A stretch of DNA of 64,000 bases from Actinokineospora xionganensis (lineage in GTDB: Bacteria > Actinomycetota > Actinomycetes > Mycobacteriales > Pseudonocardiaceae). The stretch is from positions 62,001 through 126,000 of the forward strand of contig NZ_JABVED010000007.1 of the NCBI RefSeq assembly GCF_014323725.1, read 5' to 3'. Below the pieces are notes generated by a model. The model ran no database searches and was not told the DNA's origin. It saw only the letters and a program-made list of their open reading frames with translations. A program made the translations under genes and the position numbers. Shown here piece after piece: positions 38,014-46,519 of this stretch (the first letter of the stretch is position 1; each line of letters begins with the position of its first letter).

Positions 38014-40083
38014 CTAACGCGGCAACCCCAACACCCGCTCCCCAGCCACACTAAGCAGAATCTGCTCAGTCCCCCCAGCGATCGTCAGGCACCTCGACAG
38101 CAAAAACTCATGCAGCGCCTGCCCGGTCCGCTCATCCGCCACGGCGCCATCAGCCCACAACAGTTCCACAGCGGCCTCGGCGACCGCCTGACGATGCCGA
38201 ACGCCGATCAGCTTGCGAACCCCGGACTCCGAACCGGGGCCCTGTCCATCGAGAGTCCGCAAGGTAGCCCGAAGGTCCACAAGCGACACCGCAGTCCCAT
38301 CGGCGACAAGACCGCCAAGCCGATCCAGCACCACAGGATCCGTCACAGAGCCAAGCGCGGACACCAACTTCTCCACCGACTCACCCACCGCCGACGAGCC
38401 CCCCATAGCCACCCGTTCATCGGCAAGGGTCGACCGAGCAAGTGCCCACCCACCGTCCACCGACCCGACAACACAGTCGTCAGGCACGAGGACACCATCG
38501 AGAAACACCTCGTTGAACATCGACTCCCCCGTGATCTCCCGCAACGGCCGCAGCGTGATCCCCGGCGCCGTCATGTCCACGAGGAAGTACGTGATCCCCT
38601 TGTGCTTGGCCACATCCGGGTTCGTCCGCGCCAGGCAGATCCCCCAGTCCGCCTCCAGCGCCCGCGATGTCCACACCTTCTGCCCGCTCAGCGACCACCC
38701 GCCGTCGACCTTCGTCGCCCGCGTCCGCAGTGCCGCCAAGTCCGAGCCCGCTTCAGGCTCGCTGAACAGCTGACACCAGGCGAGTTCGCCGCGCAGGGTC
38801 GGCCACGCGAAGCGTTCCCGCTGTTCGTCGGTGCCGTGCCGCAGGATGGTCGGCACCGCCCAGGCCCCGATCACGAGGTCCGGCCTGCGCACCCCGGCGG
38901 CGGCGAGTTCGGCGTCGATCACCAGCTGCGTGCGAGCCGACGCGCCGAGGCCGAACGGCTCGGGCCAGTGCGGGACGAGGTAGCCGGTGTCGACGAGGGC
39001 GGCCCGCTGCTCCTCGACCGGCAGCGCCGCGATCCGGCGGACCTCGTCGCGAACGTCCGCGTCGACGCCCACGTCGATTCCGAGCCGCCGTCGTGCGCCG
39101 CCGACAACCAGGGTGGCCGCGCGCTGCCGCCACCGCGCGGAGCCGCCGAGCAGGCTCCGCAGCGCCGACGCGCGCCGCAGGTAGAGGTGGGCGTCATGCT
39201 CCCAGGTGAACCCGATGCCGCCGAGGACCTGGACGCAGTCCTTCGCGTTGTCCACCGCGGCGTCCAACGTGATCGCGCCCGCGACGGCGGCGGCGACCGG
39301 GTCGTCCGACCGGGCGGCGTCCCACGCGACGGCGGCGGCCCGCTCGGACCGGCACAGCATCTGCGCGCACAGGTGTTTCACCGCCTGGAACGCACCGATC
39401 GGCTTGCCGAACTGCTCGCGCACCTTGGCGTAGGCGACCGCGGTGTCCAGGCACCACCGCGCGATCCCCGCTGCCTCGGCGGCGCCGAGGGTGACCGCCA
39501 CGTCCGCGACCCGGGCGGCCGTGAGACCCGACAGGGCCACGTCCGGACGAATCCCGTCGAGCCGGACGCGGACCAACGGCCGGGAGAAGTCGAACGCCTC
39601 GACCGGTTCGGCGCGACCCGCCGTCGGCACCACCCACCAACGGTCGTCCACACCGACTATCAGTTGCTCCGCCGCGGCGACGGCGATCTCGCCTGCCAAG
39701 GTCCCGTCCGGCCGCACGACCACACCGTCCGGACACAGCGCGACGGCGACCGACACCGTCCCGTCGACCACCCCGGGCAGCAGTTCCTTCGCCTCGGGCG
39801 TGCCCGATTCGGCGAGGAGCAATCCGGCGAGCGCCGAGGTCAGCAGCGGCCCGCCGAACAGCTCGTAGGCACTCTGCTCGAGCGCGGCGGCCAGGTCCGA
39901 CACGGACCCGCCCGCGCCACCGAACTCGGCGGACACGGCCATCCCAAGTACCCCGAGGTCGATCAACTCGCGGGTACAGTGTGGAACGTGTTCACGGACC
40001 GACCGATGGGGATCGACCCGGGCGGCGACCGCCCGAACCGCGTCCTGGATCGCGCGCTGCTCTTCGGTGACCGCGATCGGCAC
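38014..40083 (-). CDS. fadE34: FadE34-type double-domain acyl-CoA dehydrogenase (ChsE3)
   Basis: A 689-residue protein holding two acyl-CoA dehydrogenase units in one chain. The N-terminal unit (about 1-330) has VAYAKVREQFGKPIGAFQAVKHL and IGFTWEHDAHLYLRR. The C-terminal unit (about 350-689) has WCQLFSEPEAGSDLAALRT, SGQKVWTSRALEADW and the end CLTIAGGTEQILLSVAGERVLGLPR. Size and layout match FadE34 (Rv3573c, about 711), a KstR-regulated steroid acyl-CoA dehydrogenase. GTG at 40083 has GAGGAGG seven bases upstream. It is divergent from kstR and shares a KstR box with it. Confidence 0.9.
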   Translation of the reverse strand: MPIAVTEEQRAIQDAVRAVAARVDPHRSVREHVPHCTRELIDLGVLGMAVSAEFGGAGGSVSDLAAALEQSAYELFGGPLLTSALAGLLLAESGTPEAKELLPGVVDGTVSVAVALCPDGVVVRPDGTLAGEIAVAAAEQLIVGVDDRWWVVPTAGRAEPVEAFDFSRPLVRVRLDGIRPDVALSGLTAARVADVAVTLGAAEAAGIARWCLDTAVAYAKVREQFGKPIGAFQAVKHLCAQMLCRSERAAAVAWDAARSDDPVAAAVAGAITLDAAVDNAKDCVQVLGGIGFTWEHDAHLYLRRASALRSLLGGSARWRQRAATLVVGGARRRLGIDVGVDADVRDEVRRIAALPVEEQRAALVDTGYLVPHWPEPFGLGASARTQLVIDAELAAAGVRRPDLVIGAWAVPTILRHGTDEQRERFAWPTLRGELAWCQLFSEPEAGSDLAALRTRATKVDGGWSLSGQKVWTSRALEADWGICLARTNPDVAKHKGITYFLVDMTAPGITLRPLREITGESMFNEVFLDGVLVPDDCVVGSVDGGWALARSTLADERVAMGGSSAVGESVEKLVSALGSVTDPVVLDRLGGLVADGTAVSLVDLRATLRTLDGQGPGSESGVRKLIGVRHRQAVAEAAVELLWADGAVADERTGQALHEFLLSRCLTIAGGTEQILLSVAGERVLGLPR

Positions 40084-40119
40084 GGGCTGACCTCCTCGTG
40101 TCGGAACCACGAGCTACTA

Positions 40120-40133
40120 TAGAACGTGTTTCA
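40120..40133. promoter_or_regulatory. KstR operator, fadE34/kstR divergent promoter
   Basis: TAGAACGTGTTTCA matches TnnAACnnGTTnnA at all defined positions. It lies 36 bases from the fadE34 start and 24 bases from the kstR start, indicating autoregulation of kstR. Confidence 0.9.
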
Positions 40134-40157
40134 GTTTTCGACGGACAGGAATGTTGG

Positions 40158-40784
40158 ATGACCGCCACGAACCGACCGCGCGCGGCGAACGGTCTGCTCA
40201 CCGAGGACGAACCCGGCTCGGCCGCGCAGCGCGACCGCCGCAAGCGGATCCTCGACGCGACCATCGCGCTGGCCTCCAAGGGCGGCTTCGAGGCGGTCCA
40301 GATGCGCGCGGTGGCCGAGAAGGCCGACGTCGCGCTCGGCACGCTGTACCGCTACTTCCCGTCGAAGATCCATCTCCTGGTCACCGGCCTGGCGCGGGAA
40401 CTGGAGCGCGGACTGGAGCGGCTCGACCGGGCGACCATCCCCGGTGAGACGCCGTATGACCGGGTCCTGCAGGTGCTCGGCCGGGTCACTCGCGCCATGC
40501 AGCGCGACCCGCACCTGACCGAGGCGATGACTCGCGCGTTCATGTTCGCCGACGCCTCCGCCGCCGCCGAGGTCGACGCCGTCGGCAGGCTGATGGACCG
40601 CATGTTCGCCTACGCCATGCACGACGAGCCGACCGAAGAGGACATGGCGATCGCCAGGGTCATCGCCGACGTGTGGCTGTCCAACCTGGTCGCCTGGGTG
40701 ACCAGGCGGGCCACCGCGAACGACGTCGCCGAGCGCCTCGAACTCACGGTCCGCCTGTTGCTGCGCAAGGACTCCCGCACTTGA
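40158..40784 (+). CDS. kstR: KstR, TetR-family master repressor of steroid catabolism
   Basis: A 208-residue TetR-family protein. The DNA-binding domain has RRKRILDATIALASKGGFEAVQMRAVAEKADVALGTLYRYFPSK, almost the same as mycobacterial KstR (Rv3574), and the ligand domain keeps MQRDPHLTEAMTRAFMFADASAAAEVDAV and VIADVWLSNLVAWVTRR. KstR is released by steroid CoA thioesters. The ATG at 40158 is preferred since the ORF upstream runs through the operator. Five KstR-type boxes in this window fit its recognition sequence. Confidence 0.95.
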   Translation: MTATNRPRAANGLLTEDEPGSAAQRDRRKRILDATIALASKGGFEAVQMRAVAEKADVALGTLYRYFPSKIHLLVTGLARELERGLERLDRATIPGETPYDRVLQVLGRVTRAMQRDPHLTEAMTRAFMFADASAAAEVDAVGRLMDRMFAYAMHDEPTEEDMAIARVIADVWLSNLVAWVTRRATANDVAERLELTVRLLLRKDSRT

Positions 40785-40821
40785 CCCATTCGGTAGTTGG
40801 CCCACGGACGCGGGTACCGGC

Positions 40822-41448
40822 ATGCTGTGCGGCGTGCCTACCGAGAACACCACTCCCGCGTTCGACCTGATCGGCAAGCGCTACGACGAGTCGTTCGTCG
40901 AGCGCGACGCGCAGATCGCCGAGACGAACTGGCTGATCGAGCGTCTGCCGCCCGGCGCCCGCGTGCTCGATCTGGGCTGCGGCAGCGGCCTGCCCACGGC
41001 CAAGCAGCTGATCGACGCGGGCTTCGAGGTCGTCGGTGTGGACGAGTCGCAGACGATGCTCGATCTGGCCGCCGAACAGGCGCCCGGCGGCACGTACCTG
41101 CGCGGCGACTTGCGGGAGACCGCGGAGCTGGGCGAGTTCGACGCCGTCGTCGCGTTCTTCGCGCTGCTCATGCTGCCCAAGGCCGACATCGCCACCACCC
41201 TGGCCAACATCCGCGGGCAGCTGCGCGGCCCGAAGCTGCTGCTGGTCAGCATGGTGCAGGGCGACTTCGACGCGTTCCCGGTGAACTTCCTCGGCGCCCC
41301 GACGTCGGTCTCGGCCTACCCGCCGGACCAGCTGCGCAAGGTGGTCACGGAGGCAGGCTTCGAGGTCTCCGAACTGCGCGAGGTCGAGGCCATGGCCGAA
41401 CCCGGCCGCATCGAAGTCCAGCTCTACCTACGCGCTCGTTCCGCCTAG
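40822..41448 (+). CDS. Class I SAM-dependent methyltransferase
   Basis: A 208-residue methyltransferase. The SAM-binding motif VLDLGCGSGLPTAKQL is at about residues 48-63, followed by VVGVDESQTML (motif II acid) and FDAVVAFFALLML. The remainder is typical for the small Methyltransf_11/25 type. ATG at 40822 or GTG at 40834 may be the start. It follows kstR by 37 bases on the same strand but has no visible KstR link. Substrate unknown. Confidence 0.8.
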   Translation: MLCGVPTENTTPAFDLIGKRYDESFVERDAQIAETNWLIERLPPGARVLDLGCGSGLPTAKQLIDAGFEVVGVDESQTMLDLAAEQAPGGTYLRGDLRETAELGEFDAVVAFFALLMLPKADIATTLANIRGQLRGPKLLLVSMVQGDFDAFPVNFLGAPTSVSAYPPDQLRKVVTEAGFEVSELREVEAMAEPGRIEVQLYLRARSA

Positions 41449-41567
41449 TCCTAGCCACGCGGCCAACCGCCACCCCAAGGGACCGTGACGCGACTTGACC
41501 ACGGTGACCGCCAAAACCGGCGCATGTCGTCGATCGCAACCAACACTCAAAATTCCGGGGAGGCGGA

Positions 41568-42230
41568 CTAGAGCCAGTCCGTCGCGGTGAGGGCGCCGCG
41601 CAGCCGGGTGAGCGCGCGGTGCTGGGCGACTCGCACGGCCGTCGCGGTCAGTCCGATCGCGGCGGCCGTCTCCTGCGCGGAGAGGCCGACGACCAGCCGC
41701 AGCACCAGGATCTCGCGCTGGCGCGGGGCCAGCGTGTCGAGCAGGGACACCAGCCGGGTGCGCATCTCGCCGCGCAGGGTGATCTGCTCCGGGCCGAGGC
41801 CCACGTCCATGGTCTCCGGCAGGTCGGCCACCGGCTCGGAGCGGTCGCGCCCGGAGCGGCGGTAGAAGTCGGCGACCTTGTGCGAGGCGATGCCGTAGAC
41901 GAACGGCAGGAACGACTCGCAGTTGTCCTTGTAGCGCGGGAGCGCGCCGAGGACAGCGAGCAGAATCTCCTGGGCCACGTCGTCGGCGGAGGAGTACGCG
42001 GATCCGGTGCGGCCGATGCGGGCCCGGCAGTAGCGGATGATCGCCGGGTTGATCCACGCGAACAGCGTGCCCATCGCTTCGCGGTCGCCCTGCAGCGAGG
42101 CGCCTACCAGTTCGTGGAACGCCGAGCTCTTGAGTCGGGTGAAGATCGCGTCGGTCCCCTGGGACCGAGCGGCGGGAGCAGGCACCGACGTGTCGATTTC
42201 CGACCCGATCGGCCTGATGGCAGAACTCAC
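41568..42230 (-). CDS. ECF-type RNA polymerase sigma factor, SigD-like
   Basis: A 220-residue sigma factor. Region 2 includes INPAIIRYCRARIGRTGSAYSSADDVAQEILLAVLGALPRYKD (about 64-107), then FVYGIASHKVADFYRR, and region 4 LDTLAPRQREILVLRLVVGLSAQETAAAIGLTATAVRVAQHRAL. Spacing and wording resemble mycobacterial SigD. No anti-sigma gene lies beside it. GTG at 42230 is the start in a frame with no upstream alternative. A long intergenic region follows on its 5' side. Confidence 0.88.
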   Translation of the reverse strand: MSSAIRPIGSEIDTSVPAPAARSQGTDAIFTRLKSSAFHELVGASLQGDREAMGTLFAWINPAIIRYCRARIGRTGSAYSSADDVAQEILLAVLGALPRYKDNCESFLPFVYGIASHKVADFYRRSGRDRSEPVADLPETMDVGLGPEQITLRGEMRTRLVSLLDTLAPRQREILVLRLVVGLSAQETAAAIGLTATAVRVAQHRALTRLRGALTATDWL

Positions 42231-42732
42231 ATGAGCCCCCAGAGTGTGCGGTGCACCTTGCGACGGTGCGCCGGTGAGATCCGGTGTGGCGCGGGCTCCC
42301 CGACTCGCGTCCCCTGTTCCGTGAAGGATCGTCGGATTCGATGGTGACCCTTGACGGAGAGTGATGCTAGCTGGGGAAGTCCTTCCGCACCAGGGTTTCC
42401 CCTAGTACTTCTTCGGAGATGTTTTCTCATTCAACCTTCTTCCGGTAAGGGTCCAAGGTCCCGAGACGCAACATTGCGTGGGTGAACCCGGAGAATCAGT
42501 CACGAACGGTGGACGTTCGTCGACGCTCCGAAGTTGCCTGTCAACCGACAGTGGATTCGGCGAGAAAAACACCGAAGCGCATCGACATTGGTCACTATGT
42601 CGGCACGGAGGGTAACGTCGAATTCGGTGACGGGTTGTTGTCACCGCGTTGACAGTGCCGCCTCCAGGTTTCTAGCGTTGCCTGGGTTGTCCAGTTGGGC
42701 AGCGAACCACCCGAAATGGGGATGCACCCGCT
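42231..42732. other. 502-base divergent intergenic region
   Basis: No supportable gene is seen; short open frames here lack ribosome-binding sites and family similarity. The middle (42400-42450) is unusually A/T-rich for this genome. A promoter candidate is annotated separately near 42649-42678. The rest presumably holds the promoter for the sigma factor gene. Confidence 0.6.
42649..42678 (+). promoter_or_regulatory. Candidate sigma70-type promoter for the 2-hydroxyacid dehydrogenase gene
   Basis: TTGACA at 42649-42654 and TAGCGT at 42673-42678 are separated by 18 bases. A transcript would start near 42685, about 48 bases before the ATG at 42733. Confidence 0.5.
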
Positions 42733-43698
42733 ATGGACGCCACCCGGCGGGCGACCGTCGTCGTCCTGCACGGCGCCGAACGACCGCCCCGGATGACCGC
42801 GATCGAACAAGGCGCGACGGTCCGCTACACCACGTCGCACCATCTCGCCGAGGCCCTGCCCGGCGCCGACGTGCTGCTGGTCTGGGACCTCCGCAGCACC
42901 GCGCTGGGCCAGGTCTGGCCCGCGGCGAACGCGCTGCGCTGGGTCCACGCGGCCGCGGCGGGCGTCGGCCACCTCGCGACACCCGAGCTGATCGAGTCCG
43001 AAGTCGTGCTGACCAACGCGCGCGGGATCTTCGACGAGCCGGTCGCGGAGTACGTGCTCACGGTCATGCTGGCCTTCGCCAAGGACCTGCCCACCACCAT
43101 GCGGCTGCAACAGCGCCGGACCTGGCAGAAGCGTGAGACCGAACGCCTCGCCGGGTCGAGCGCGCTGATCATCGGGACCGGCCCGATCGGGCGGGCGATC
43201 GGGCGCAAACTGCGGGCCGTCGGGGTTGCGGTGTCCGGCGCGGGCCAGGCCGCCCGCGATTGCGACCCGGACTTCGACTCGGTCGTCGCGCTCACGGACC
43301 TGCGCTCAGCGCTGCCCAAGCACGACCATGTGATCGTCGCCCTGCCGCTGTCACCCGCCACGACCGGGTTGATCGACGCGCACGCCCTGCGGGCCATGCG
43401 GCCGACCGCCAGACTGGTCACCATCGGCCGCCGCGGCCTGATCGTCACCGCGGACCTGCTCGACGCCCTGGACTCCGGGACCATCTCGGGCGCGGCGATC
43501 GAGGTGTTCGCCGACGAGCCGCTCTCGCCGTCCTCGCCGCTGTGGGACATGCCCAACGTCCTGATCTCGCCGCACATGTCCGGCGACGTGAAGGGCTGGC
43601 GGGACGAGTTGGTCCGGCTCTTCGCCGACAACCTCGCCCGCTACACCAGGGGAGAACCGCTGCTCAACGTGGTCGACAAGCGCCTCTACCGTCGGTGA
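42733..43698 (+). CDS. D-isomer-specific 2-hydroxyacid dehydrogenase
   Basis: A 321-residue NAD(P)-dependent dehydrogenase. The nucleotide-binding motif LIIGTGPIGRAIGRKL is central; the catalytic Arg lies in TIGRRGLI, the acid in AIEVFADEPL and the His in LISPHMSGD, so the triad is complete. Reductive interconversion of a 2-oxoacid and a D-2-hydroxyacid is expected; the substrate is not apparent. It precedes fadE24 by 76 bases but a palindromic operator and likely promoter in that gap suggest separate control. Confidence 0.85.
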   Translation: MDATRRATVVVLHGAERPPRMTAIEQGATVRYTTSHHLAEALPGADVLLVWDLRSTALGQVWPAANALRWVHAAAAGVGHLATPELIESEVVLTNARGIFDEPVAEYVLTVMLAFAKDLPTTMRLQQRRTWQKRETERLAGSSALIIGTGPIGRAIGRKLRAVGVAVSGAGQAARDCDPDFDSVVALTDLRSALPKHDHVIVALPLSPATTGLIDAHALRAMRPTARLVTIGRRGLIVTADLLDALDSGTISGAAIEVFADEPLSPSSPLWDMPNVLISPHMSGDVKGWRDELVRLFADNLARYTRGEPLLNVVDKRLYRR

Positions 43699-43730
43699 CC
43701 CGGGCCACAGGGGTCGACTGGAACCACTTG

Positions 43731-43744
43731 CTACTCTAGAGTAG
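43731..43744. promoter_or_regulatory. Perfect 14-base palindrome upstream of fadE24
   Basis: CTACTCTAGAGTAG is its own reverse complement. It lies 30 bases before the fadE24 start, where a repressor would block transcription of the fadE24-fadE23 pair. No regulator gene is adjacent. Confidence 0.6.
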
Positions 43745-43774
43745 GTAAGAGGTCCGAACCGATAAGGGAGCAGC

Positions 43775-45118
43775 ATGGCCGGGAAAGAGGGAGTCGGCGC
43801 GAAGCCGCCGCGGCGCGACGCCATGGGGACGGCGCTGGCGGTGCTGAACCGTTTGGCGAGTACCGAGGTGCTTGACCGGTTCGGGCTGCGCAAGCCGATG
43901 CAGAACACCGTCTACCAGGCCACGAAGACCGGGTTCACCGCCGTCGGCGCGGCCAGCCGCACGTTCGTGGCCGCACAGAAGTCGGGCAAGCCCCAGCGGC
44001 TGCCGTCCGCGTCGAGCAAGGGTCTGTTCGACCTGACGCCGACCGAAGAGCAGCAGATGATCCGCGAGACCGTCGCCGAGTTCGCCGCCGAGCGGCTGCG
44101 CCCGGTCGCCGCGGACGCCGACGCAAAGTGCGAGACCCCGCAGGAGCTGCTGTCCCAGACCGCCGAGCTCGGCGTGACCCTGGTCGGCGTGCCCGAGGAC
44201 CTCGGCGGCGTGGGAAGCGAGCGCTCCGCGGTCACCAACGTGCTGATCGCCGAAGCCATGGCGCACGGCGACATGGGTCTGGCCGTGGCCTGCCTCGCGC
44301 CGTCCGCGGTGAGCAACGCCCTGGTGCTGTGGGGCGACGCCGACCAGCAGGCGACCTACCTGCCCGCGTTCGTCGGCGACAACGTCCCCGCCGCCGCGCT
44401 GGCCATCCAGGAGCCGCGCGCGCTGTTCGACCCGTTCTCCTTGAGCACCAAGGCCCACCGCACGCCCGGCGGCTTCACCATCACCGGCGTGAAGTCCCTG
44501 GTCCCGCGGGCCGCGCAGGCCGAGCTGTTCATCGTCGCCGCCGACCTCGACGGCCGCGGCCCGGCGCTGTTCCTGGTGGAGTCCGGGAACAAGGGCGTCA
44601 GCGTCGAGTCCGAGCCCGCCATGGGTCTGCGGGCCGCGGCGCTCGGCAAGCTGCACTTGGACCAGGTGTCGCTGCCCGCGACCGCGCTGCTCGCCGAGGG
44701 CAAGAGCGACGTCTACGCCGACTGTGTCCGCCTGGCCCGCATCGGCTGGTGCGCGCTCGCCGTCGGCACCTCGCAGGCCGTGCTCGACTACGTGATCCCC
44801 TACGTCAACGACCGCGTCGCGTTCGGTGAGCCGATCAGCCACCGGCAGGGCGTGGCGTTCAAGGTCGCCGACATCGGCATCGAGCTGGAGAGCATGCGCC
44901 TGCTCACCTACCGCGCCGCCAGCCGCGCGGAGCAGGGCAAGACCTACGCCCGTGAGGCGGCGCTGGCCCGGAAACTGTGTTCGGACAAGGGAATGATGAT
45001 CGGCAACGACGGCGTGCAGCTGCTCGGCGGACACGGATTCGTCAAGGAGCACCCGGTGGAGCGGTGGTACCGGGATCTGCGGGTTATCGGTCTGGCCGAG
45101 GGCGTCGTCCTCGTCTGA
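43775..45118 (+). CDS. fadE24: FadE24-like acyl-CoA dehydrogenase
   Basis: A 447-residue acyl-CoA dehydrogenase with an N-terminal extension of about 85 residues (EVLDRFGLRKPMQNTVYQATK and so on) before the catalytic domain, as in mycobacterial FadE24 (Rv3139). Landmarks are LFDLTPTEEQQMIRETVAEFA, LAIQEPRALFDPFSL, DYVIPYVNDRVAFGEPISHRQ and LLGGHGFVKEHPVERWYRDLR. In mycobacteria it is paired with FadE23, as here; the pair takes part in fatty acid beta-oxidation. The ATG has AAGGGAG upstream. Confidence 0.85.
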   Translation: MAGKEGVGAKPPRRDAMGTALAVLNRLASTEVLDRFGLRKPMQNTVYQATKTGFTAVGAASRTFVAAQKSGKPQRLPSASSKGLFDLTPTEEQQMIRETVAEFAAERLRPVAADADAKCETPQELLSQTAELGVTLVGVPEDLGGVGSERSAVTNVLIAEAMAHGDMGLAVACLAPSAVSNALVLWGDADQQATYLPAFVGDNVPAAALAIQEPRALFDPFSLSTKAHRTPGGFTITGVKSLVPRAAQAELFIVAADLDGRGPALFLVESGNKGVSVESEPAMGLRAAALGKLHLDQVSLPATALLAEGKSDVYADCVRLARIGWCALAVGTSQAVLDYVIPYVNDRVAFGEPISHRQGVAFKVADIGIELESMRLLTYRAASRAEQGKTYAREAALARKLCSDKGMMIGNDGVQLLGGHGFVKEHPVERWYRDLRVIGLAEGVVLV

Positions 45119-45145
45119 GGGCTCAGGACAACGGGAGAAATTCAG

Positions 45146-46348
45146 ATGATCAACCTTGAGGTTCCCAAGAAGTTCGAGCAGCTCGTGGACCAGGCACACC
45201 AGGCCGCCGCTGAGTTCTTCCGCCCCAACTCGCGCAAGTACGACCACGCCGAGCACACCTATCCCAAGGAACTCGACATGCTCGCCGCGCTCCTCGACGG
45301 CCTGTCGGCCTCGGGCGGCGGCGCGGGCGCGAGCGGCGTCCGGGCGGACACGAGCAAGGAGAAGGGCAACCGCAACGGGTCCAACCTGTCGCTGCTGCTC
45401 GGCACCATCGAGATGTGCTGGGGTGACGTGGGTCTGCTGCTGACCATGCCGCGGCAGGGTCTCGGCAACGCCGCCATCGCCTCGGTCGCCAACGACGAGC
45501 AGTTGGAGCGGTACAAGGGCAAGTGGGCCGCCATGGCCATCACCGAGCCCGACACCGGCTCCGACTCCGGCGCGATCCGCACCACCGCGGTCAAGGACGG
45601 CGACTACTACGTCCTCAACGGCGAGAAGATCTTCGTGACCTCCGGCGAGCGCGCGGACTGCGTCGTCGTGTGGGCCACTTTGGACCGCTCGCTCGGCAAG
45701 GCCGCCATCAAGTCCTTTGTGGTCGACCGCGGCACCCCCGGCTTCGAGCTGGTCCGGTTGGAACACAAGCTCGGCATCCGCGCCTCGGACACCGCGCACT
45801 TCCGCCTGGAGAACGTGCGGGTCCACAAGGACAACCTGCTGGGCAGCCCGGAAGTCAGCGCGGAGCAGGGTTTCGCCGGGGTCATGCAGACCTTCGACAA
45901 CACCCGCCCGCTGGTCGCCGCCATGGCCGTGGGCGTCGCCCGCGCCGCCCTGGAGGAGACCCGCCGCATCCTGTCCGAAGCGGGGGTGGAGATCGACTAC
46001 GACCGCCCCGCCAACACCCAGTCCGCCGCCGCGGCGACGTTCCTGCAGCTGGAAGCCGACTGGGAGGCCGCCTACCTGCTGTCGCTGGAAGCGGCCTGGA
46101 TGGCCGACAACCGCAAGCCCAACTCGCTGCAGGCCAGCATGGCCAAGGCGAAGGCGGGCCGCTCCGGTTCGGACGTCACGCTGCGGTGTGTCGAACTGGC
46201 CGGTTCGATCGGCTACAGCGAGAACTCGCTGCTGGAGAAGTGGGCCCGCGACTCGAAGATTCTCGACATCTTCGAGGGCACCCAGCAGATCCAGCAGCTC
46301 ATCGTCGCCCGCCGTCTGCTGAACAAGTCGTCGGCCGACCTGAAGTGA
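45146..46348 (+). CDS. fadE23: FadE23-like acyl-CoA dehydrogenase
   Basis: A 400-residue acyl-CoA dehydrogenase, the size of mycobacterial FadE23 (Rv3140). Segments include GDVGLLLTMPRQGLGNAAI, AAMAITEPDTGSDSGAIRTTAV, LNGEKIFVTSGERADCVVVWA, TFDNTRPLVAAMAVG and DIFEGTQQIQQLIVARRLL. It starts 27 bases after fadE24 and is followed by a hairpin, so the two form a transcription unit. They probably work as a heteromer. Confidence 0.87.
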   Translation: MINLEVPKKFEQLVDQAHQAAAEFFRPNSRKYDHAEHTYPKELDMLAALLDGLSASGGGAGASGVRADTSKEKGNRNGSNLSLLLGTIEMCWGDVGLLLTMPRQGLGNAAIASVANDEQLERYKGKWAAMAITEPDTGSDSGAIRTTAVKDGDYYVLNGEKIFVTSGERADCVVVWATLDRSLGKAAIKSFVVDRGTPGFELVRLEHKLGIRASDTAHFRLENVRVHKDNLLGSPEVSAEQGFAGVMQTFDNTRPLVAAMAVGVARAALEETRRILSEAGVEIDYDRPANTQSAAAATFLQLEADWEAAYLLSLEAAWMADNRKPNSLQASMAKAKAGRSGSDVTLRCVELAGSIGYSENSLLEKWARDSKILDIFEGTQQIQQLIVARRLLNKSSADLK

Positions 46349-46361
46349 CCTGAGCGCACGG

Positions 46362-46394
46362 CGCCCCCACTGTCCACTATGGACCGTGGGGGCG
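46362..46394. terminator. Hairpin terminator after fadE23
   Basis: CGCCCCCAC (46362-46370) pairs with GTGGGGGCG (46386-46394). The inner GTCC and GGAC extend the stem around a small loop. It lies 14 bases after the fadE23 stop and lacks a T-run. Confidence 0.65.
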
Positions 46395-46519
46395 TCGTTC
46401 GCGTTCACCGGACACCCCAACAGGTGAACAACGCCCGGTAGCGCCTCACCGCGACCGCGATTGACCTAGCCTCGGATGCAGCGCCGTCGCCCGGGGAGGT
46501 CGTCATCACCGAGTTCAAG

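Noticed and set aside
42227-42644. Two short minus-strand frames upstream of the sigma factor gene
   Set aside because: They lack ribosome-binding sites and family similarity, and fall in a region with promoter-like composition.
43736-46420. 894-codon minus-strand frame opposite fadE24-fadE23
   Set aside because: Composition (Val/Gly/Arg/His/Gln-rich) is that of an antisense shadow of GC-rich genes; no motif found.
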